In this document: positions 55,023 through 63,973 of the stretch, piece after piece
How positions within the stretch are numbered: the stretch's first letter is position 1
Layout of the letters: every line of letters starts with the position of its first letter
NCBI RefSeq assembly: GCF_001487165.1
Contig: NZ_LN913006.1
Location: 2,050,096-2,114,095 of the forward strand
Direction of reading: 5' to 3'
Origin: Blautia massiliensis (ex Durand et al. 2017)
GTDB lineage: Bacteria > Bacillota > Clostridia > Lachnospirales > Lachnospiraceae
Length of the DNA: 64,000 bases
Translations under genes and position numbers: made by a program
Notes under the pieces: model-generated
Databases searched by the model: none
The model's input: the letters and a program-made list of their open reading frames with translations, nothing else
What the model was told of the DNA's origin: nothing

Positions 55023-55077
55023 TCAGACAGGTATTGTATTTATGGTTATTGCATTTATAGTTATTGCCTTCATAGTT

Positions 55078-55350
55078 TTACTTCATCACCCACTGTACCA
55101 GGCACACCACACCAATCTGCACCAGCAGTATCACCGGTACACCAATTGCAAATCTGGCTTTTCGGGTTTTGTGGTGAAAAAATCTCATGCCAAGGATCGC
55201 CCCGACGCTGCCACCGATGACAGCACTTAAGATCAAGGTCTTCTCCGGGATCCGCCATTTATTACGACGGGCTTTCTGCTTGTCAACTCCGAAAAGCACA
55301 AAGGCCAGGATATTGACTGCAAGCAGATAATAATATATGTAATCATTCAT
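55078..55350 (-). CDS. DUF1294-family membrane protein
   Basis: A 90-residue protein with three or four membrane helices and the family motif FGVDKQKARRNKWRIPE, then LGMRFFHHKTRKARF. The function of DUF1294 is unknown; the family is widespread, sometimes fused to a cold-shock domain, which is absent here. Confidence 0.88.
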   Translation of the reverse strand: MNDYIYYYLLAVNILAFVLFGVDKQKARRNKWRIPEKTLILSAVIGGSVGAILGMRFFHHKTRKARFAIGVPVILLVQIGVVCLVQWVMK

Positions 55351-55405
55351 GATAGCTCCCTCCGGCTCTGTGTCCTGTATTTCGGACAGTAACCGATTTA
55401 TGTAT

Positions 55406-55972
55406 TCATTGCAGTTTGATGATCAGCACCGGTATGGGCGGATCATTAGGCCGGTTTGCATATTCCGACAGGATCACCAGATATTTATGAGGATCCAGCT
55501 GACGGATAAACGCAAGCATCTCATCCCGTTCCTGATATCCCGTATCCCCGCCACTGTAAATGCAAAGTGTCATAAGTCCGCCTTTTTTCAGAAGCTTAAG
55601 TCCGCTTTCTACCGCTCTTTTGCTGCTGTCTGCTCTGGTCGCCACCGAATGGTCTCCGCCGGGAAGATATCCCAGATTAAAGGTGATGCAGGACACGGTT
55701 TCTTCTTCTGCATAAACATCCATATTCTCATGAGACTCCAGAAGAAGCTGATAATTTTCCGGACAGTTATCTCTTTTCAGTCGCTCCTTCGTATGTTCCA
55801 GTGCCTGCTTCTGAATGTCAAAAGCCAGAACCCGTCCTCTTTTTCCTGCAAGCTGGCTTAACAGAGCCGTGTCATTGCCATTTCCCATTGTTGCATCGAT
55901 ACAGATGTCTCCCGGCATGACCTGCTGCCGTATAAAATGCTGCATGTATGCAGTGATCTGAAGATTTTTCAT
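55406..55972 (-). CDS. mnmM: tRNA wobble-uridine methyltransferase, MnmM (YtqB) family
   Basis: A class I SAM methyltransferase with DATMGNGNDTALLSQ (motif I), DIQKQALEHT and the family-specific FNLGYLPGGDH. The YtqB/MnmM family methylates 5-aminomethyl-2-thiouridine at position 34 of certain tRNAs. The length is 188 residues. Downstream lies the DUF1294 gene about 55 bases away; upstream is an acetyltransferase remnant. Confidence 0.85.
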   Translation of the reverse strand: MKNLQITAYMQHFIRQQVMPGDICIDATMGNGNDTALLSQLAGKRGRVLAFDIQKQALEHTKERLKRDNCPENYQLLLESHENMDVYAEEETVSCITFNLGYLPGGDHSVATRADSSKRAVESGLKLLKKGGLMTLCIYSGGDTGYQERDEMLAFIRQLDPHKYLVILSEYANRPNDPPIPVLIIKLQ

Positions 55973-55995
55973 TTAAAAATCCTTTCAAAATTCTC

Positions 55996-56106
55996 TTACA
56001 GTTCATGATAATACGGACAGATATCCTCATAATGTCCATCCTTCATACGGAACCCCTTCGGGATCACGCCAAGCTGGGTAAATCCAAGTCTCTCATGATG
56101 ATCTTC
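55996..56106 (-). pseudogene. C-terminal remnant of a GNAT acetyltransferase
   Basis: Translation of the minus strand before a TAA at 55996-55998 gives HERLGFTQLGVIPKGFRMKD followed by a stretch ending in CPYYHEL. This is the recognisable end of a GNAT protein, with no acetyl-CoA loop and no room for the rest: the Crp/Fnr gene ends at 56108. It is a deletion remnant of about 37 codons. Confidence 0.7.
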
Positions 56107-56107
56107 T

Positions 56108-56746
56108 TTATTTAAGCAGCTCCACATTCCGTCCGTTTCTTCGGATCACACCCTCATCCGAAAGATTTTTGATCTCCCGCATCATGGCACTACGGTCCAC
56201 ACTTAAGTACTGGGCCAGTGCGGTATAGGACATGGGCAGCTTGAATTTCCCGGCATTTTTTTCCGCAGCCAGAGAATGCAGATAGGCTATCAGCTTCTTT
56301 CTGGTGGAGGATCGTGAAAGCATGTATATCCGATCCGTCTGCTGCCTGGAACGGAGGGCTGTCATCTGCAGAAGATTACTGACCATCTGGCTGTGATGAT
56401 GACAGGCATTTTCACAGCGCTTGATCACATGCTCATAATCAATAAACAGCACCTTCGTCACGGTAGTAGCACATACATAATAATGCTGGGAATCTGACGG
56501 AAGCAGAAACGGTTCGCCAAATACACTGTCCCTATTCAGTTCATCGATGACATACTCATTTCCATCCTCGTCACAGCAGTAGAGAACTGCTCTTCCCTCC
56601 TGGATCAGACCGATCTTTTTCATGGAGCTGGAATATTCCATGATGGTTTCTCCATTCTGAAAAACTTTCTCCCGGACTTTAAAGCAGACACGCATTCTTT
56701 CCTGTTCTTCGGGCAAAATATCCGTAAATAAAGTGATATGCTCCAT
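56108..56746 (-). CDS. Crp/Fnr-family regulator
   Basis: A cNMP-type sensor domain (about residues 10-125; GETIMEYSSSMKKIGLIQEG, VFGEPFLLPSDS) and a C-terminal winged helix (MSYTALAQYLSVDRSAMMREI) make up 212 residues. No Cys cluster for an Fnr iron-sulfur centre is visible, and the effector is unknown. I start at 56746 because GGGAGG lies 7 bases upstream. It is divergent from the flavodiiron gene, whose promoter carries a dyad at the class II activator position. Confidence 0.9.
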   Translation of the reverse strand: MEHITLFTDILPEEQERMRVCFKVREKVFQNGETIMEYSSSMKKIGLIQEGRAVLYCCDEDGNEYVIDELNRDSVFGEPFLLPSDSQHYYVCATTVTKVLFIDYEHVIKRCENACHHHSQMVSNLLQMTALRSRQQTDRIYMLSRSSTRKKLIAYLHSLAAEKNAGKFKLPMSYTALAQYLSVDRSAMMREIKNLSDEGVIRRNGRNVELLK

Positions 56747-56917
56747 AAATTTTCCTCCCACCGGCAAAATACTCTTCCGCATATCTGTACTTTCCTCTTT
56801 GTATACAAGACTATGTAAGAGGACTCTCAAAGCAACTATCCGCATTTTATTTTGCTGCATGTTTCTGATTTTATACCAGCACGAAAAAAATGTAAAGTCT
56901 GGAAATTTTTCCTGTTT

Positions 56918-56960
56918 TGTTGTATTTGCAACAGTTTTTGCCATCAATTTCTGTTATATT
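56918..56960 (+). promoter_or_regulatory. Crp/Fnr-type site and -10 of the flavodiiron gene
   Basis: The perfect dyad TGTTG-N6-CAACA (56918-56933) is centred at 56925.5. A TATATT (56955-56960) predicts transcription from about 56967, which puts the dyad at -41.5. No good -35 is visible, which fits an activator-dependent promoter. Confidence 0.6.
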
Positions 56961-57037
56961 TTTATCAAAGTTAAGAAACAAACAAATCACTGAAGCATAT
57001 AAATAAATCCACCATAGAAAGAAAAGAGGAATCGCTC

Positions 57038-58831
57038 ATGAAAATCACAGATACCATCAAATATGTAGGCGTTAATGATCATCAGGTTGACCTTTTTGAG
57101 GGCCAGTACAAAGTGCCGAACGGCATGTCCTACAACTCCTATGTGATCCTGGACGAAAAAATTGCGGTTATGGATACGGTAGATGCAAATTTTACTCACG
57201 AATGGCTTGATAATATCCAGAAAGTTCTGGGCGACCGGAAACCGGATTATCTGATCGTACAGCATATGGAACCGGATCACGCAGCCAACATCGCAAACTT
57301 CCTGAAGGCTTATCCGGACACCATCGTTGTTTCCAACAAAAAAGCCTTCGCCATGATGCAGAACTTCTTTGACCTGGATCTGGAAGGTCATCAGATCATC
57401 GTAGATAACGGCGGAACCCTTTCCCTTGGAAAACACGATCTGACTTTTGTATTTGCACCGATGGTTCACTGGCCGGAGGTTATGGTCACTTATGACAGCA
57501 CAGAAAAGGTTCTTTTTTCCGCAGACGGCTTCGGAAAATTCGGCGCCCTGGATGCAGAGGAACCATGGGACGATGAGGCAAGAAGATACTATATCGGCAT
57601 CGTTGGAAAATATGGTGTGCAGGTGCAGAATCTTCTGAAAGTAGCCGCAGCTCTGGATATCCAGACCATCTGCCCACTCCACGGACCGGTTCTTACTGAA
57701 GATCTTGGACATTATATTAGCCTCTATGATACCTGGTCTTCCTACACACCGGAGGATGACGGAATCGTGATCGCCTACACTTCTGTATACGGTCATACAA
57801 AAATGGCCGTTCAGCAGTTGGCCGATAAATTCCGCAGCAAAGGATGTCCAAACGTTGTTGTCTATGATCTTGCAAGAGACGATATGTCCCAGGCACTGAG
57901 CGATGCTTTCCGTTACTCCAAGCTGGTTCTCGCAACCACCACATATAATGCAGGCATCTATCCGTTTATGAACGACTTTATTACCCGTCTGACAGAGCAC
58001 AACTTCCAGAACCGCACGGTAGGACTGATTGAAAACGGAACCTGGGCACCGCTGGCAGCGAAGGTTATGAAAGAAATGCTTTCCAAATGCAAAAAGATCA
58101 GCTGGCTGAATACCACAGTTAAGATCATGTCTGCAGTAAATGAAGAAAACCGCAGGCAGATGGAAGCTATGGCTGATGAGCTCTGCCAGGAATACATTGC
58201 AAAAAGCGATGATCTTGCCAACAAGAATGATATGACTGCTCTGTTCCGCATCGGTTACGGCCTCTATGTGGTAACCTCCAACGATGGCAAAAAGGACAAC
58301 GGTCTGATCGTCAATACCGTTACACAGCTTACCGACAACCCATATCGCGTGGCTGTCAACATCAACAAGGCAAACTACTCTCACCACGTGATCCAGCAGA
58401 CCGGTATCATGAACGTAAACTGCCTGTCCACAGATGCTCCGTTCTCTGTTTTTGAGCAGTTCGGCTTCCAGTCCGGCAGAAACACCGATAAATTTGCCGG
58501 ACAGAAAGTAAACCACTCCGACAACGGCCTGGTATTCCTGGACAAATATATCAATGCTTTCATGTCCCTGAATGTAGAAAACTATGTGGATCTCGGCACT
58601 CACGGAATGTTCATCTGCAGCGTCACAGAGGCCCGTGTCATGAGCGATCAGGATACCATGACTTACACCTACTACCAGAAACATGTAAAGCCAAAGCCAC
58701 AGACCGAAGGCAAAAAAGGCTGGGTATGCAAAGTCTGCGGATACATCTATGAAGGCGATGAACTTCCGGAAGATATCATCTGCCCGCTGTGCAAGCATGG
58801 CGCTGTGGATTTTGAGCCGATCGAAGGATAA
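57038..58831 (+). CDS. Flavodiiron protein fused to flavin reductase and rubredoxin
   Basis: A 597-residue O2- or NO-reducing enzyme with all modules in one chain. Residues 1-250 are the diiron metallo-beta-lactamase core with HMEPDHAAN and CPLHGPVL. Residues about 252-395 form a flavodoxin domain (VIAYTSVYGHTKMAV, TTTYNAGIYP). Residues about 405-540 form a flavin-reductase-like domain (ALFRIGYGLYVVTSNDG). The C-terminal rubredoxin has WVCKVCGYIYEG and CPLCKHG. Joining the electron-donor modules lets it take electrons with fewer partners. It protects anaerobes against oxygen or nitric oxide. Confidence 0.93.
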   Translation: MKITDTIKYVGVNDHQVDLFEGQYKVPNGMSYNSYVILDEKIAVMDTVDANFTHEWLDNIQKVLGDRKPDYLIVQHMEPDHAANIANFLKAYPDTIVVSNKKAFAMMQNFFDLDLEGHQIIVDNGGTLSLGKHDLTFVFAPMVHWPEVMVTYDSTEKVLFSADGFGKFGALDAEEPWDDEARRYYIGIVGKYGVQVQNLLKVAAALDIQTICPLHGPVLTEDLGHYISLYDTWSSYTPEDDGIVIAYTSVYGHTKMAVQQLADKFRSKGCPNVVVYDLARDDMSQALSDAFRYSKLVLATTTYNAGIYPFMNDFITRLTEHNFQNRTVGLIENGTWAPLAAKVMKEMLSKCKKISWLNTTVKIMSAVNEENRRQMEAMADELCQEYIAKSDDLANKNDMTALFRIGYGLYVVTSNDGKKDNGLIVNTVTQLTDNPYRVAVNINKANYSHHVIQQTGIMNVNCLSTDAPFSVFEQFGFQSGRNTDKFAGQKVNHSDNGLVFLDKYINAFMSLNVENYVDLGTHGMFICSVTEARVMSDQDTMTYTYYQKHVKPKPQTEGKKGWVCKVCGYIYEGDELPEDIICPLCKHGAVDFEPIEG

Positions 58832-58898
58832 GACTGAAATCCCCATAAATTGATTTAATCCGGTTACAGCTCCCTTATTTTTACAAATTATAAACCAC

Positions 58899-58934
58899 AA
58901 AAAAGACAGGCTTCTGAGGTGGCCTGTCTTTTTT
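58899..58934. terminator. Terminator of the flavodiiron gene
   Basis: AAAAAAGACAGGC and GCCTGTCTTTTTT form a perfect 13-bp stem around a 10-base loop. Confidence 0.92.
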
Positions 58935-59053
58935 GTATTATCATCCAATGTCTTCTCAACGTCTTTCACCAAATTTATTCTTACAGCAGATCAGACACTC
59001 ACGCTCTGTATTTCTGCAGGAATCCTGAAATTTACGGATCATATGCCTTTTAT

Positions 59054-60184
59054 TTATTTCATCAGTCTGATAACCTGCTCTGCAGTATCTGCCAGATTCT
59101 GCTTGGCATTCTCATTTTTCATGGCCTCCTCCAGAGTTACCACTCCGCGGAGGATCGGGAAAAAGGCATCAATCCCTGCATCGTTGCAGGCTCTTGCGTC
59201 ACGCTGTACGGCACCTGCAAAGGCGATCACTTTTTTGCCATATTTCTTTGCAAGCTTTGCAACACCTACCGGCGCTTTTCCCATGGCTGTCTGTCCATCC
59301 ATACGTCCCTCACCTGTGATCACAAGATCCGCGTCTTTGATGTAGTCCTCAAGTTTTGTCTCATCCAGCACGATGTTGATCCCGGATTCCAGAACTGCAT
59401 CGGTAAAGGTCAGGAATGCAAATCCCATTCCGCCGGCAGCACCTGTTCCCGGATACTTTGCATCTGCTTTCGGAAAACGCTCCTTTGCAAGCTCTGCGTA
59501 AGCACCCAGCCACTGATCCATGTCCTGGATCATCTCCGGTGTAGCACCCTTCTGCGGTCCGTAGATGGCACTGCATCCAAGCTCTCCGCAAAGAGGATTT
59601 GTGACATCGCAGGCAACACGAAATTTACATTCTGCAAGCTCCGGGATCACATAGGCATCTGTGATCTCTGTGATGTCTTTCAGGCCTCTTGCTCCCGGAA
59701 GGACCTGCTTTCCGTCTTTATCCAGAAATGCATAGCCAAGTGCCTGAAGCATTCCCACACCACCGTCATTGGTGGCGCTTCCGCCGATACCCACAATAAA
59801 TCTGCGGCAGCCTTTTTCGATGGCGTCCTTGATCACCTCACCGACACCGTAGGTTGTGGTATAAAGAGGATTTCTTTTTTCGTCCGGCACCTGCGTGATC
59901 CCTGCTGCACCAGCCATTTCGATCACTGCGGTCTTTGTGCTTTCGATGATGCCATACTCACAGATCACCGGCTCGCCAAGAGGCCCCGTAACCTTTACGT
60001 GCTCTGTTTTTCCGTTCATTCCTGCGACAAGGGCTTCCACGGTTCCCTCTCCACCGTCTGCCAGTGGTCTTACCTGAACTTCTGCGTCCGCATCCACACG
60101 ATGGATACCTTCAGCAGCTGCAAAACCTGCCTCCATGGATGTCATACTGCCCTTAAAAGAATCGATCGCTGTTACTACCTTCAT
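59054..60184 (-). CDS. Glycerate 2-kinase
   Basis: GarK/GlxK-family kinase of 376 residues. Conserved segments are DSFKGSMTSMEAGFAAAEGI, PLADGGEGTVEAL, the nucleotide loop VGIGGSATNDGGVGMLQALG, and ITGEGRMDGQTAMGKAPVGV. It phosphorylates D-glycerate to 2-phosphoglycerate. No glyoxylate or glucarate genes lie next to it. Confidence 0.95.
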   Translation of the reverse strand: MKVVTAIDSFKGSMTSMEAGFAAAEGIHRVDADAEVQVRPLADGGEGTVEALVAGMNGKTEHVKVTGPLGEPVICEYGIIESTKTAVIEMAGAAGITQVPDEKRNPLYTTTYGVGEVIKDAIEKGCRRFIVGIGGSATNDGGVGMLQALGYAFLDKDGKQVLPGARGLKDITEITDAYVIPELAECKFRVACDVTNPLCGELGCSAIYGPQKGATPEMIQDMDQWLGAYAELAKERFPKADAKYPGTGAAGGMGFAFLTFTDAVLESGINIVLDETKLEDYIKDADLVITGEGRMDGQTAMGKAPVGVAKLAKKYGKKVIAFAGAVQRDARACNDAGIDAFFPILRGVVTLEEAMKNENAKQNLADTAEQVIRLMK

Positions 60185-60451
60185 TTTATTTTCCTCCTGT
60201 ATGATTTTTATGTAAAGCTGATATCCGTACTCTCCGTTCTATCATTCCGTGTACCGGAAACGTGAAATGTTCATTTACGTGTCAGGCGGATATTTTCTGC
60301 GCAGCTCTGCAGCCAAATAACTGTTCTGCTGTTTGGTTATCAGCTGTCCCCGGATGAAAAGAACCTTCTGTGAACTTATTTTTCCCTGGAAATGTCTCTG
60401 GCTGATGCCGCAGAGAAGCTTTTTCTCCACAAAAATACTCTTCAATATAAA
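60185..60451. other. Intergenic region upstream of glycerate kinase, no gene
   Basis: No open frame with a ribosome site. A/T-rich with a few weak hairpins (for example CTGCG/CGCAG near 60297-60310). I see no clear promoter. Confidence 0.5.
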
Positions 60452-60480
60452 TTAAACCACATTTATAAAAAATGTGGTCT
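60452..60480 (-). terminator. Terminator of the acylphosphatase gene
   Basis: ACCACATT and AATGTGGT form an 8-bp stem with a T-rich tail on the minus strand, about 70 bases past the acylphosphatase stop. Confidence 0.6.
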
Positions 60481-60551
60481 CAATCCCCGAAAATTCCGGG
60501 ACGCTGTTCTGTTGTATCTGGCACTGGAGCTGGAATGAACCGGCTATTTCA

Positions 60552-60824
60552 CTATTCTCTCACATGAAAGCCAAACTCCTCCTCCAGTGGGATTTCCCTT
60601 GCTTCAATCCCCTCGATCTCCACAAAGCTCTGCTGAGAAAGGCGTTCTACCATCTCCCGGATTTCTTCTCTGGTTCCCTGTACTTCCATTTCCACACGAT
60701 CATCCCAGAGATTCCGTACCCAGCCGGTCAGTCCCATGGACTGTGCAATATAATAGGAGCGGTAACGAAAGCCTACTCCCTGTACTCTTCCTGAAAAATA
60801 AAAATGTTTCCGAATCTTTTCCAT
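60552..60824 (-). CDS. Acylphosphatase
   Basis: A 90-residue enzyme with both catalytic signatures: GRVQGVGFRYR (phosphate-loop Arg) and GLTGWVRNLWDDRVE (catalytic Asn). It hydrolyses acyl phosphates. I start at 60824, where GAGG lies 6 bases upstream; the longer frame is unsupported. Confidence 0.95.
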   Translation of the reverse strand: MEKIRKHFYFSGRVQGVGFRYRSYYIAQSMGLTGWVRNLWDDRVEMEVQGTREEIREMVERLSQQSFVEIEGIEAREIPLEEEFGFHVRE

Positions 60825-60962
60825 CTGGCACCTCATATTTTCTGTCTTAACTATTCTGTCTCTGTATCTCCACCCGAAATTCTCCCGCATCCGCCGCAGG
60901 AATATCATAACCAGATTATATAATATTTCTTTATAAATTGTAAAGTTATATCCTTCTATCTA

Positions 60963-60991
60963 TTGGAAACTATAATCATCTGCGTTATAAT
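60963..60991 (+). promoter_or_regulatory. Promoter of the nitroreductase gene
   Basis: TTGGAA (60963-60968) and TATAAT (60986-60991) are separated by exactly 17 bases. Confidence 0.8.
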
Positions 60992-61073
60992 GGTTTTTAT
61001 CAGAATAAAAAGAAATTTACTTTCTTTTGCAGAAAATATTTTCAACAAAATTTAACATCAGGAGGTAATGATC

Positions 61074-61592
61074 ATGAATGAAAGCATCAAAAACCTGTTA
61101 GAACGCAGAAGCATCCGCGCCTACAAAAAAGAGCTTGTTCCGAAAGAAACTCTGGATACGATCCTGGAGGCGGGAGAATATTCCCCCAGCGGCATGGGAC
61201 AGCAGAGCACTCTTATGGTAGTGACACAGGATCCGGAGCTGGTTGCAAGGCTTTCCAAAATGAACGCAGCTGTTATGGGCAGCACCTCAGATCCGTTCTA
61301 CGGCGCCCCAACTGTGATCATTGTCTTTTCCGACAGCAAAATGGGCACCTGTGTGGAAAACGGAAGTCTTGTGATGGGAAATCTCATGAATGCCGCACAT
61401 GCTCTCGGCGTGGACTCCTGCTGGATTCACCGTGCAAGAGAAGTTTTTGACTCCGAGGAAGGAAAAGAGCTGAAGAAGCAGTGGGGTGTTCCGGAGGAAT
61501 ATATCGGCGTGGGCCACTGTGTTCTTGGATACCGTGACTGTGAGTATCCAACAGCCAAACCGCGTAAAGATGGTTTTGTGATCCGTGTGTGA
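61074..61592 (+). CDS. Nitroreductase-family flavoprotein
   Basis: A 172-residue FMN-binding protein: ERRSIRAYKKELVPKETLD with the phosphate-binding Arg/Ser, then GEYSPSGMGQQ, and VGHCVLGYRDCEYPTAKPRK near the end. Such enzymes reduce nitro compounds, quinones or flavins. I start at 61074, 8 bases after AGGAGG. It is convergent with a LysR gene across a structured intergenic region. Confidence 0.9.
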   Translation: MNESIKNLLERRSIRAYKKELVPKETLDTILEAGEYSPSGMGQQSTLMVVTQDPELVARLSKMNAAVMGSTSDPFYGAPTVIIVFSDSKMGTCVENGSLVMGNLMNAAHALGVDSCWIHRAREVFDSEEGKELKKQWGVPEEYIGVGHCVLGYRDCEYPTAKPRKDGFVIRV

Positions 61593-61643
61593 TCGGCTTG
61601 CAGAATAAAATTTCCACTGCCAAAAACTTTTAATGTAAATAAA

Positions 61644-61770
61644 GATCTGACAGATTCCTGCATGATACGCATCGCTACGTATCTGAGAATACACAGGGAA
61701 ACAACCCTCCGGTATCATAAATACCAGAAGCTTTTCCCGTCTTCTCCGGCAGTGATCTGTCAGATTTTAT
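61644..61770 (+). other. Large inverted-repeat-bounded structured region
   Basis: ATCTGACAGAT (61645-61655) and ATCTGTCAGAT (61755-61765) are perfect complements 99 bases apart and are followed by TTTTATTTT on the plus strand. Inside lie GATACG/CGTATC, GGG/CCC and GGTAT/ATACC hairpins. It could be a compound terminator of the nitroreductase message or a small structured RNA. Confidence 0.45.
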
Positions 61771-61776
61771 TTTCTC

Positions 61777-62688
61777 TTATTTCAGTGCTTTATCCTTATA
61801 TCTAGAAATCTCCTCCAGATATTTTTTCCCAAGGGCACTGATGTTAACACCCTTTCTGGCAACATAACCGATTGTCATGATCTCATCGGAATCCAGCTTC
61901 ACAGCACAGTAATCGGAACCATTAAGATCCTCACAGATAATACCGGAGCATAAGGTATATCCATTCAGTCCTACCATCAGGTTCAGCATAGTAGCCCTGT
62001 CATCGGCTTTGATCAGCCGTTTGTATTCATAGGTGCTCAAAACCTCCTCAGCAAAATAAAAAGAGTTATTTCCTCCCTGTTCAAAGGACAGACACGGATA
62101 TTCCTTCAGTTCTTCCAGCGTGATCTTCTCACGCTTCGCCAGAGGATGCCCCTTCCACATATAAACGTAGATCCGACAGTTGAGAAGTTCGTGAAACTCC
62201 AGACCATACTCGTGAAACATTTTTGTAAGTACCTTACGGTTAAAATCATTTACGTAGAGGATCCCGATCTCACTCTTGAAATTACGGACATCCTCGATGA
62301 CCTGATGCGTCTTGGTCTCGTGGACCGCAAATTCGTACTCATCCATGCCGAATTGCTTTACCAGCTCCACAAAGGCATTAACTGCAAAGGTATAATGCTG
62401 CATGGAAACACTGAATTTTTTGCGTGACTGTTCCTTGGAAATATATTTGGCTTCCATCAGTTCGTACTGTTCCACCACCTGCCTTGCATACCCCAGAAAT
62501 TCTTCGCCTGCAGGCGTTACGGCGATTCCTCGGTTCGTTCTTCGGAAGATCTCAACACCGGTTTCTGCTTCCAGCTCCCGGATTGCCGTGGAAAGACTGG
62601 GCTGAGAAATATAAAGGCTTTTTGCTGCCTCGTTCATAGATCCGGCTTTTGCAATTGCTATGGTATATCTGAGCTGTGCCAGAGTCAT
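61777..62688 (-). CDS. LysR-family regulator
   Basis: The N-terminal winged helix is clear (TIAIAKAGSMNEAAKSLYIS, QPSLSTAIRELEAETGVEIF). The ligand-binding domain of about 210 residues contains CLSFEQGGNNSFYF. It has 303 residues, complete. Its targets are not evident: the neighbours are the convergent nitroreductase and the SH3 protein gene upstream on the same strand. Confidence 0.93.
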   Translation of the reverse strand: MTLAQLRYTIAIAKAGSMNEAAKSLYISQPSLSTAIRELEAETGVEIFRRTNRGIAVTPAGEEFLGYARQVVEQYELMEAKYISKEQSRKKFSVSMQHYTFAVNAFVELVKQFGMDEYEFAVHETKTHQVIEDVRNFKSEIGILYVNDFNRKVLTKMFHEYGLEFHELLNCRIYVYMWKGHPLAKREKITLEELKEYPCLSFEQGGNNSFYFAEEVLSTYEYKRLIKADDRATMLNLMVGLNGYTLCSGIICEDLNGSDYCAVKLDSDEIMTIGYVARKGVNISALGKKYLEEISRYKDKALK

Positions 62689-62765
62689 CTTTCTGCCTCC
62701 CCGTTTCTTGTTCCGGCTTTCTGTTCCTCTTCAGGCAGATCCGGCAACAAGCATCCTTTATCTTT

Positions 62766-63719
62766 TTATTTAAGGTAGTTCTTATCTACATATCCTTCTT
62801 TTCCAAGCTTCGGAACATATACATACCAGTAAGTACTGTCTTTCTTCTCAATGACTTCTACCGTATCTCCGTTATTCAGCTGGGCGATCTCATTGTCCTT
62901 GTCATACGCCTTTGTACTGCGCAGAGCCAGATAGCCGCTTTCCACTTTAACAGTCATGGATGGAGTTGTCGTACCTGAGCCTCCGGTAAGATAGTTCCTG
63001 TCAACATAACCGGTCTTATCCAGCTGCGGAACATATACATACCAGTACTGATCGTTGCTGGTGTCCTTCACCTGAACCGTGTCACCGGTATTCAGCTGTC
63101 CGATCTCATTGCTTTCATTATAGGCTGCCTTATTGCGAAGGGCAAGATAACCAGTTTCTACTTTAACTGTCCACAGACCACTGTTGTAAATATACCGGTT
63201 ATCCACATATCCGGATTTATCAAGCCCCGGAGCATATACGTACCAGTAAGTAGAATCACTGCTGTCCTTTACAAGAACGACATCTCCGGTATTCAGACGT
63301 CCGATCTCGTTACTGTCATTGTAAGCTGCGGTACTTCGAAGAGCCAGATAGCCTTTTTTTACCTTTACTGTCCAGGAATCGTTGGAAGCTGTGGCGTTCT
63401 CTACTATCTGGATATAGTTTTTGTCCAGATATCCGGATTTATCCAGTCTTGGCACGTATGCATACCAGTAGGTAGCGTCCTTCCGATTTGTAACTTCCAC
63501 AAGATCTCCTGTATTCAGCTGTCCGATCTCATTGCCTTTGTCAAAAGCCTTCTCACTCCGGAGAGCCAGGTATCCATCTGTGACTTTGACTTTAAAAGTG
63601 GTTCCTGCTGCTGCCTTTGCCTCCCGGATCGTCGCCGGAAAAGCTGCTGCCAGTATAAGTGTCAGAAGTACCAGCCTTTTTACTGCCTTTATATGGGACA
63701 GAAGAGTTCTTTTTCTCAT
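62766..63719 (-). CDS. Secreted protein with four SH3-like repeats
   Basis: A signal peptide (basic start, hydrophobic LVLLTLILAAAFPA, cleavage near AKA-AA) is followed by four bacterial SH3 repeats of about 65 residues (roughly 40-105, 115-180, 182-247, 254-317). Each begins with V-K-V...GYLALR and ends YWYVYVP-x-L-x-K-x-GYVD. There is no catalytic domain and no anchor. It probably binds the cell wall or a surface ligand. A GGAGG-type site precedes the ATG. Confidence 0.88.
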   Translation of the reverse strand: MRKRTLLSHIKAVKRLVLLTLILAAAFPATIREAKAAAGTTFKVKVTDGYLALRSEKAFDKGNEIGQLNTGDLVEVTNRKDATYWYAYVPRLDKSGYLDKNYIQIVENATASNDSWTVKVKKGYLALRSTAAYNDSNEIGRLNTGDVVLVKDSSDSTYWYVYAPGLDKSGYVDNRYIYNSGLWTVKVETGYLALRNKAAYNESNEIGQLNTGDTVQVKDTSNDQYWYVYVPQLDKTGYVDRNYLTGGSGTTTPSMTVKVESGYLALRSTKAYDKDNEIAQLNNGDTVEVIEKKDSTYWYVYVPKLGKEGYVDKNYLK

Positions 63720-63897
63720 ATTATACGCCTCCTTTTCTTTTTTGGATCTTTCTCTGATCTGCGGCTCTCTCTGTTTTTTATTTACTGAGCAGACCGCACC
63801 GGAATTTATGGTAGTATTATATCATATTTTCAGCTGATAGCTGTAAGAATCACATCTCTTATTGCAGTCCAAAATGTTCTTTTCCACAATGCAGGTA

Positions 63898-63973
63898 TTG
63901 ACACTTTTAATTAGCAGTGTTATATTACATATAGAACAGGATAAAAGTAATGCCCCCGGGATTTTTCCCGGGG
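63898..63973 (+). ncRNA. Promoter followed by terminator-like hairpin: short transcript
   Basis: A consensus TTGACA (63898-63903) and TATATT (63921-63926) with a 17-base spacer predict transcription from about 63933. About 20 bases later the perfect stem CCCCGGGA/TCCCGGGG (63954-63973) is followed by AATTTTAT. Either it makes a very short RNA, or it is an attenuated leader for a gene beyond the window edge. Confidence 0.4.

Noticed and set aside
56987-58972. A 661-codon minus-strand open frame opposite the flavodiiron gene
   Set aside because: It mirrors a clearly conserved plus-strand gene, has no ribosome site or known motif, and owes its length to the codon use of the real gene.
58919-60265. 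A 448-codon plus-strand open frame opposite glycerate kinase
   Set aside because: It is a shadow of the kinase gene: Cys/His-rich nonsense composition, with no family motif.
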